Assembly: GCF_020320395.1 (NCBI RefSeq)
Contig: NZ_JAEDAH010000013.1
Coordinates: 33,111-97,110, forward strand
DNA from: Thalassolituus marinus
GTDB taxonomy: Bacteria > Pseudomonadota > Gammaproteobacteria > Pseudomonadales > Oceanobacteraceae
Length of the DNA stretch: 64,000 nucleotides
Reading direction: 5' to 3'
Numbering within the stretch: position 1 is the first letter of the stretch; each line of letters starts with the position of its first letter. Below, in pieces: positions 59,934-64,000 of the stretch. The notes beneath the pieces were generated by a model. The model saw only the letters and a program-made list of their open reading frames with translations, was not told where the DNA came from and did not search any database. The position numbers and the translations under genes were made by a program.

Positions 59934-59962
59934 ATTATAGTCACCACCCCGCCGATTTACAA
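59934..59962 (-). promoter_or_regulatory. Promoter of sdhCDAB
   Basis: On the minus strand, TTGTAA (59957-59962) and TATAAT (59934-59939) are spaced 17 nt apart, a good sigma-70 promoter. A perfect 6-bp palindrome, CGATTT-AC-AAATCG (59953-59966), covers the -35 and could be an operator. The 391-bp divergent space 59810-60200 holds this, the gltA promoter and two hairpin repeats, and no gene. Confidence 0.6.
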
Positions 59963-60074
59963 ATCGTCTGGTACTGACACAGACGCAGTGCAAACATCGG
60001 CGAAGGCTGTTTAGTTACACAGCATAGGGACTATACTAGACCCTTGGCTAACCCGCTGCTCGACCGCTGGGTAA

Positions 60075-60102
60075 TTGACAAACGAAGTTCAGCACCTATA
60101 GT
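60075..60102 (+). promoter_or_regulatory. Promoter of gltA
   Basis: TTGACA at 60075-60080 and TATAGT at 60097-60102 are spaced 16 nt, a near-consensus sigma-70 promoter. Transcription would start near 60109, so both hairpin repeats would lie in the leader. A second possible -10 (TATACT, 60032-60037) lies upstream. Confidence 0.65.
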
Positions 60103-60117
60103 TGTGCGCTTTATTTT

Positions 60118-60180
60118 GAGGTAACGCCTTAATTTTTAAGGCTCATTTGAGGTATTGCCTTAGTTTTAAGGCTTAATTTT
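60118..60180 (+). repeat. Tandem hairpin repeat in the gltA leader
   Basis: Two copies of a 31-32-nt unit lie head to tail (60118-60148 and 60149-60180). Each starts GAGGTA and holds a hairpin: GCCTTAA/TTAAGGC at 60126-60142 and GCCTTA/TAAGGC at 60157-60172. The gltA ribosome site (AGGAGG, 60187-60192) follows. Confidence 0.75.
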
Positions 60181-60200
60181 GACCAGCAGGAGGCCTATCC

Positions 60201-61478
60201 ATGGCTGACAAAAAAGCAACTCTGAAAGTTGATGGCATTGAAGAGCAATTTGAACTGCCTGTTTATGAAGGCACAGTAGGACCCGATGTCGTTGACGTGC
60301 GCAGCCTCTCCGGTAAAGGCCTCTTTACCTATGACCCAGGCTTTATGTCTACCGCTGCGACAGAGTCAAAAATCACCTACATTGACGGCGCTGCCGGCGT
60401 ACTGCTGCACCGTGGTTACCCTATCGAACAACTGGCAGAAAAATCCGATTACCTGGAAACCTGCTACCTGCTGCTGCACGGAGAACTGCCTTCTGCAGAG
60501 GAAAAAGAAACGTTCGTTAACACCATCAAGAACCACACAATGGTTCATGAGCAGCTGAGCCACTTCTTTAATGGCTTCCGTCGTGACGCTCACCCAATGG
60601 CAATTATGTGTGGCGTTGTTGGCGCACTGTCGGCGTTCTACCACGACTCTCTAGACATTCACGATGAACATCACCGTGTTGTTTCAGCGCACCGCCTGAT
60701 CGCTAAAATGCCAACTTTGGCAGCTATGGTTTACAAATATTCCATCGGCCAGCCATTCATGTTCCCACGCAATGACCTGAGCTACGCAGAAAACTTCCTG
60801 CACATGATGTTCAACACTCCATGTGAAGAGAAGAAGATCAGCCCTGTTCTGGCCAAAGCCATGGACCGCATCTTCCTGCTGCACGCCGACCACGAGCAGA
60901 ACGCTTCTACTTCTACCGTACGTCTGGCTGGCTCTACCGGTGCTAACCCATTCGCATGTATTGCGTCTGGTATTGCTGCTCTGTGGGGTCCTGCTCACGG
61001 CGGTGCTAACGAAGCAGTACTGAACATGCTGGAAGAAATCGGTGATGAGTCCAACATCGACAAGTTCATTGCCAAAGCGAAAGATAAAGAAGATCCATTC
61101 CGTCTGATGGGCTTCGGTCACCGCGTTTACAAGAACTTCGACCCACGCGCTAAAGTGATGAAGCAGACTTGTGACGAAGTTCTGGCTGAACTGGGCATGG
61201 AAGATGATCCACTGCTGAAAATCGCTATGAAACTGGAAAAAATCGCTACCGAAGACGAGTACTTCGTGAAGCGTGGTCTGTACCCGAACGTAGACTTCTA
61301 CTCCGGTATCATTCTGAAAGCGATCGGTATTCCTACCGAACTGTTCACTGTGATCTTCGCAACTGGCCGTACTCCAGGCTGGATTGCTCACTGGAACGAA
61401 ATGATCAGCAGCGACTACCGTATTGGTCGTCCACGTCAGCTGTACACTGGTCATCCAAAGCGCGACTACCCGGCTTAA
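60201..61478 (+). CDS. gltA: Citrate synthase (type II)
   Basis: A 425-residue hexameric-type citrate synthase that joins oxaloacetate and acetyl-CoA. Catalytic residues are His in [11 protein letters not shown], His in [12 protein letters not shown] and Asp in VDFYSGI. The N-terminal domain matches the NADH-regulated Gram-negative type. AGGAGG is upstream and a terminator follows. It is divergent from sdhCDAB. Confidence 0.98.
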   Translation: MADKKATLKVDGIEEQFELPVYEGTVGPDVVDVRSLSGKGLFTYDPGFMSTAATESKITYIDGAAGVLLHRGYPIEQLAEKSDYLETCYLLLHGELPSAEEKETFVNTIKNHTMVHEQLSHFFNGFRRDAHPMAIMCGVVGALSAFYHDSLDIHDEHHRVVSAHRLIAKMPTLAAMVYKYSIGQPFMFPRNDLSYAENFLHMMFNTPCEEKKISPVLAKAMDRIFLLHADHEQNASTSTVRLAGSTGANPFACIASGIAALWGPAHGGANEAVLNMLEEIGDESNIDKFIAKAKDKEDPFRLMGFGHRVYKNFDPRAKVMKQTCDEVLAELGMEDDPLLKIAMKLEKIATEDEYFVKRGLYPNVDFYSGIILKAIGIPTELFTVIFATGRTPGWIAHWNEMISSDYRIGRPRQLYTGHPKRDYPA

Positions 61479-61498
61479 TCGTCAGGTAACGCACCATG

Positions 61499-61525
61499 AA
61501 AGCCGCTCCTCAGAGCGGCTTTTTT
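61499..61525 (+). terminator. Terminator of gltA
   Basis: AAGCCGCTC at 61500-61508 pairs with GAGCGGCTT at 61513-61521 across 4 nt, with a T-run after it. Confidence 0.92.
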
Positions 61526-61556
61526 GTTTCTTTTAACCTCAGGGAATCATGCAGCC

Positions 61557-62444
61557 ATGGCAAACATTCTTTTTATCGGCCTTGGTAATATGGGCTACCC
61601 CATGGCCGGGCATCTTGCTGAAGCCGGGCACCAGGTAACGGTATTTAATCGCACTGTCGGTCGCTCAGAACTGTGGATCAGTGAGTTCTCCGGCCAAAAG
61701 CTAACTGAATTCAGTCAGCTTCCGACTCAGCTCGACGCCGTATTCCTCTGCGTTGGGCGCGATGAAGACGTGCAGAACATTCTGATTGATGAGCAGAAAC
61801 TACTGAGTAAATTGCCGCAGCATTGCCTGATCGTTGACCACACCACAACCTCAGCCAGCCTCTCGCAGTCCATCGGCCGTCACTGTGCTTCTCTGGGTCT
61901 GCGTTTCGCCGACGCACCGGTATCCGGTGGACAGCAGGGTGCTGTAAACGGCCAGTTAACCATTATGTGCGGTGCCTCAGCGACTGTTTTTGAACAAGTT
62001 AAACAGCTCACCGCACCCTACACTCGTGCGATAGAGCATATGGGGGAGATAGGAAGCGGCCAGAAAGCTAAAATGGTTAACCAGATATGCGTTGCCGGAT
62101 TAATTCAGGGGCTGGCTGAAGGCGTTCATTTCGCACAGCAGTCAGGACTGGATGTCCCGCAGGTTATGAAACTGTTATCTCAGGGCGCAGCCGGTAGCTG
62201 GCAAATGAGCAACCGCTATCAGACCATGCTCGATGGTAGCTATGACCATGGTTTTGCCGTCAACTGGATGCACAAGGATCTGGAAATCTGCCTGAGCGAA
62301 GCCAGTCAGATGGGTATCAGCCTGCCAGTCACAGAACAGGTCGATCGCTACTATCAGGAATTACAGGCTATGGGAGCCGGAGAGTTCGATACATCAGCCC
62401 TGCTCTACCGCTTACAGAAAAGCATGACAGGCAGTGCGGAATAG
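61557..62444 (+). CDS. NAD(P)-dependent beta-hydroxyacid dehydrogenase
   Basis: A 295-residue protein of the 3-hydroxyisobutyrate dehydrogenase family. The Rossmann loop is FIGLGNMGYPMAGHL, the substrate loop DAPVSGGQQGA, and the catalytic lysine lies in GSGQKAKMVNQI. Substrates may be 3-hydroxyisobutyrate, tartronate semialdehyde or similar; nothing here decides. The ATG at 61557 is chosen because the Rossmann fold starts there. AGGGA is upstream. Confidence 0.88.
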   Translation: MANILFIGLGNMGYPMAGHLAEAGHQVTVFNRTVGRSELWISEFSGQKLTEFSQLPTQLDAVFLCVGRDEDVQNILIDEQKLLSKLPQHCLIVDHTTTSASLSQSIGRHCASLGLRFADAPVSGGQQGAVNGQLTIMCGASATVFEQVKQLTAPYTRAIEHMGEIGSGQKAKMVNQICVAGLIQGLAEGVHFAQQSGLDVPQVMKLLSQGAAGSWQMSNRYQTMLDGSYDHGFAVNWMHKDLEICLSEASQMGISLPVTEQVDRYYQELQAMGAGEFDTSALLYRLQKSMTGSAE

Positions 62445-62488
62445 AAAAAATCTTCTATGCTTGATTTATGGACTTTGATGGGACGACC

Positions 62489-63067
62489 ATGAATCAACAG
62501 AAGCACTCGCTGGGCGCCATTCGCACCGCAAATGACAATGAAGTGAACTGGAGTCAGGTCAGTGAAACGCTGGCCATGCTGGCGCTCGCCATCGCCCAGA
62601 TCGATACATCATTGCAGGAAGGCAGCCAATCTATCGACAAACTGACTGGCAGCTTTACCGCAATGGCGGACAACACCCAGCGCCTGTTGAAAATGGCCAC
62701 AGAGGCTGCCGATAGCATCCCTGTTGAGGTTGGAAAAATTGCCCATGACCTGCAGGCCGAGATTCAGCAGGCCATTATTGCCTTCCAGTTTTACGACCGC
62801 CTGACGCAGCGCCTGGATCATGTTGGTGACAGTCTTGAACAGATGGGCCATCTGATAGCAGATCCCGGACAACGCTATCTGCCAGCACCCTGGAGTCTTC
62901 TGCAAAGCAAAATTAAAAGCAATTACACCATGGAAGCCGAACGGATTATGTTTGAGCACATCATGGCCGGGCATTCCGTCGCTGAAGCGCTGGAAATTTA
63001 CCATCATCATTTCGATAAACAGTCGGACGACAACTTCGGAACCGACGACGATATCGAGTTATTCTGA
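62489..63067 (+). CDS. Conserved hypothetical soluble protein
   Basis: A 192-residue helical protein. AIIAFQFYDRLTQRLDHV near residues 95-112 is the most conserved-looking part; a FQFYDRLTQR sequence is also known in uncharacterised proteins of Pseudomonas. The C-terminus is acidic (DDNFGTDDDIELF), recalling the CheZ C-terminal tail, but no CheZ active site is visible. ATG at 62489 has GGGA upstream; the earlier in-frame ATG at 62468 lacks one. It overlaps the convergent MOSC gene by nine bases. Confidence 0.6.
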   Translation: MNQQKHSLGAIRTANDNEVNWSQVSETLAMLALAIAQIDTSLQEGSQSIDKLTGSFTAMADNTQRLLKMATEAADSIPVEVGKIAHDLQAEIQQAIIAFQFYDRLTQRLDHVGDSLEQMGHLIADPGQRYLPAPWSLLQSKIKSNYTMEAERIMFEHIMAGHSVAEALEIYHHHFDKQSDDNFGTDDDIELF

Positions 63068-63847
63068 GGTCAGTTTATCTCCGACACTCAGTACATCGAT
63101 ATTCCGCAGCAGCGCATTCTGGCCGAAAATAATTTTCCCATCCAGACGGCAATATTCTTTCAGCGCCGCCAGAACATCAGCCTCTCGCTGCTGAGTAATC
63201 AGATTCCGCGTCGGTATAACACAACGCTCGCACGGTTTAACCAAGGGTATCTCACCGCAATTGACACGCAGTCTCTGCCATTCCCGCTCAGCAAATGCAG
63301 CCGCCCCCTGAACAACAATATTTGGCCTGAAACGTTCTATATCCAGAGCTCTGCCAACCACACCGGACAGGTAATCAAGACTCTCCTGCAAGGCAACCAG
63401 TAGCGGATAGCCATCCGCAAAACCCACCATATCACCTTCCTCAGCGTACTTTCTGCTCACCTGACGCTGGGTAGCGGAAGAAACGGCAACCAGTCTTGCA
63501 GGAACTCCCAGATACTGACTGAACCATAGCGCAGCCTCCTCACCACAATCCGCTGCAGACATTTCGTCTTTCCACACAACAACCCTCTGCTCCTCACCAT
63601 CCAGCGGATACAACACCGTTAAATCCGGCTGATCGGGTGCAGTCACCAGCAAGCCAGTATCGGTGACTTGCGGCGAAATAAAAGCCATCGCCGGCAATGT
63701 GCGCTGAGTCAGAAACTTTCCGGATTCGTCCACCAGCATAAAACGGCGATCGCCCTCAGGGCCGTACTCATCAAACGTCAACTGTTCAACAGCCACTGGG
63801 GCGCAGGATTTGATCGGATATATAAATAACTGGGAAACGGTGAGCAT
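63059..63847 (-). CDS. MOSC-domain protein (YcbX-like)
   Basis: A 262-residue protein with an N-terminal beta-barrel (VSQLFIYPIKSCAPVAVEQL and GDRRFMLVDESGKFLTQR) and a C-terminal MOSC domain. The molybdenum-cofactor cysteine is in KPCERCVIPT. YcbX in E. coli detoxifies N-hydroxylated bases with molybdenum cofactor. This protein is shorter than E. coli YcbX because it lacks the 2Fe-2S ferredoxin tail. AGGAGG lies upstream of two adjacent ATGs (63850 and 63847). Confidence 0.88.
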   Translation of the reverse strand: MLTVSQLFIYPIKSCAPVAVEQLTFDEYGPEGDRRFMLVDESGKFLTQRTLPAMAFISPQVTDTGLLVTAPDQPDLTVLYPLDGEEQRVVVWKDEMSAADCGEEAALWFSQYLGVPARLVAVSSATQRQVSRKYAEEGDMVGFADGYPLLVALQESLDYLSGVVGRALDIERFRPNIVVQGAAAFAEREWQRLRVNCGEIPLVKPCERCVIPTRNLITQQREADVLAALKEYCRLDGKIIFGQNALLRNIDVLSVGDKLTSE

Positions 63848-63981
63848 CATTAGTCCTCCTGATGCCACAACAATACACGCCCATATTTTAAATGGGCATA
63901 AAAAAACCGCCATTCGGCCACTGCTGTCCCACAAATTTTTATTTGAACTTTTGTGAGATATTCCAGGCCCCTTGTCCTCAT

Positions 63982-64000
63982 AGAGGGGCCTTACCCCTCT
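63982..64000. repeat. Hairpin at the window edge
   Basis: AGAGGGG at 63982-63988 pairs with CCCCTCT at 63994-64000. The element is cut by the window end, so its type cannot be judged. The stretch 63848-63981 has no gene. Confidence 0.4.

Overview
The window is a compact, protein-coding chromosomal segment from a marine-type gammaproteobacterium. I infer a member of the Oceanospirillales/Pseudomonadales (Thalassolituus/Oceanobacter/Marinobacter-like). The basis is gene order and families: leuC-leuD-leuB-asd-fimV-truA-trpF next to folC-dedD-cvpA-purF-metZ is the Pseudomonas-type arrangement, and gltA diverging from sdhCDAB-sucAB-lpd-sucCD is the Pseudomonas-type TCA block. No rRNA, tRNA, CRISPR array, prophage or insertion sequence was recognised. 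Genes are tightly packed, and many are coupled by overlapping stop and start codons.

Layout. (1) 0.1-16.5 kb is a patchwork of housekeeping and accessory genes: a ybfE-type regulator, a Lon-like protease and a soluble hybrid histidine kinase; a chalcone-isomerase-like periplasmic protein, dgkA and a DMP19-family protein; a hydrolase; miaE with a thioesterase; an Atm1-type ABC exporter coupled to xni; an M14 peptidase; a TorF-type outer-membrane protein; rhlB and epmC. (2) 16.7-26.1 kb holds a MATE exporter, a flavoprotein, an aldo-keto reductase, the CnoX/YbbN co-chaperone, a membrane-anchored thioredoxin-like protein, and the moxR-DUF58-tgpA operon. (3) 26.2-43.3 kb is a minus-strand biosynthetic run: metZ, purF, cvpA, dedD, folC, trpA, trpB, trpF, truA, fimV, asd, leuB, leuD, leuC. 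A LysR regulator diverges from leuC. (4) 43.4-48.4 kb has uspE, a flavodoxin-like protein, prpE and an orphan six-helix membrane protein. (5) 48.5-61.5 kb is the TCA supercluster: citrate synthase, succinate dehydrogenase, the 2-oxoglutarate dehydrogenase complex with its E3, and succinyl-CoA synthetase. (6) 61.5-64 kb carries a beta-hydroxyacid dehydrogenase, an uncharacterised soluble protein and a MOSC protein.

The TCA genes form one oxidative half-cycle from oxaloacetate/acetyl-CoA to fumarate. Internal terminators split them into at least four transcription units. The leu, asd, trp and met genes supply amino acids, and cvpA-purF opens purine synthesis.

No wholly new multi-gene system is evident. 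The most unusual signals are non-coding: tandem hairpin repeats in the gltA leader, a highly structured sucA leader, a short heptamer array between leuD and leuB, a palindromic REP-like element between trpB and trpA, and a terminator built from the overlapping 3' ends of two convergent genes. Two further points are the absence of accD from its usual slot before folC, and a six-helix protein with Insig-like features.
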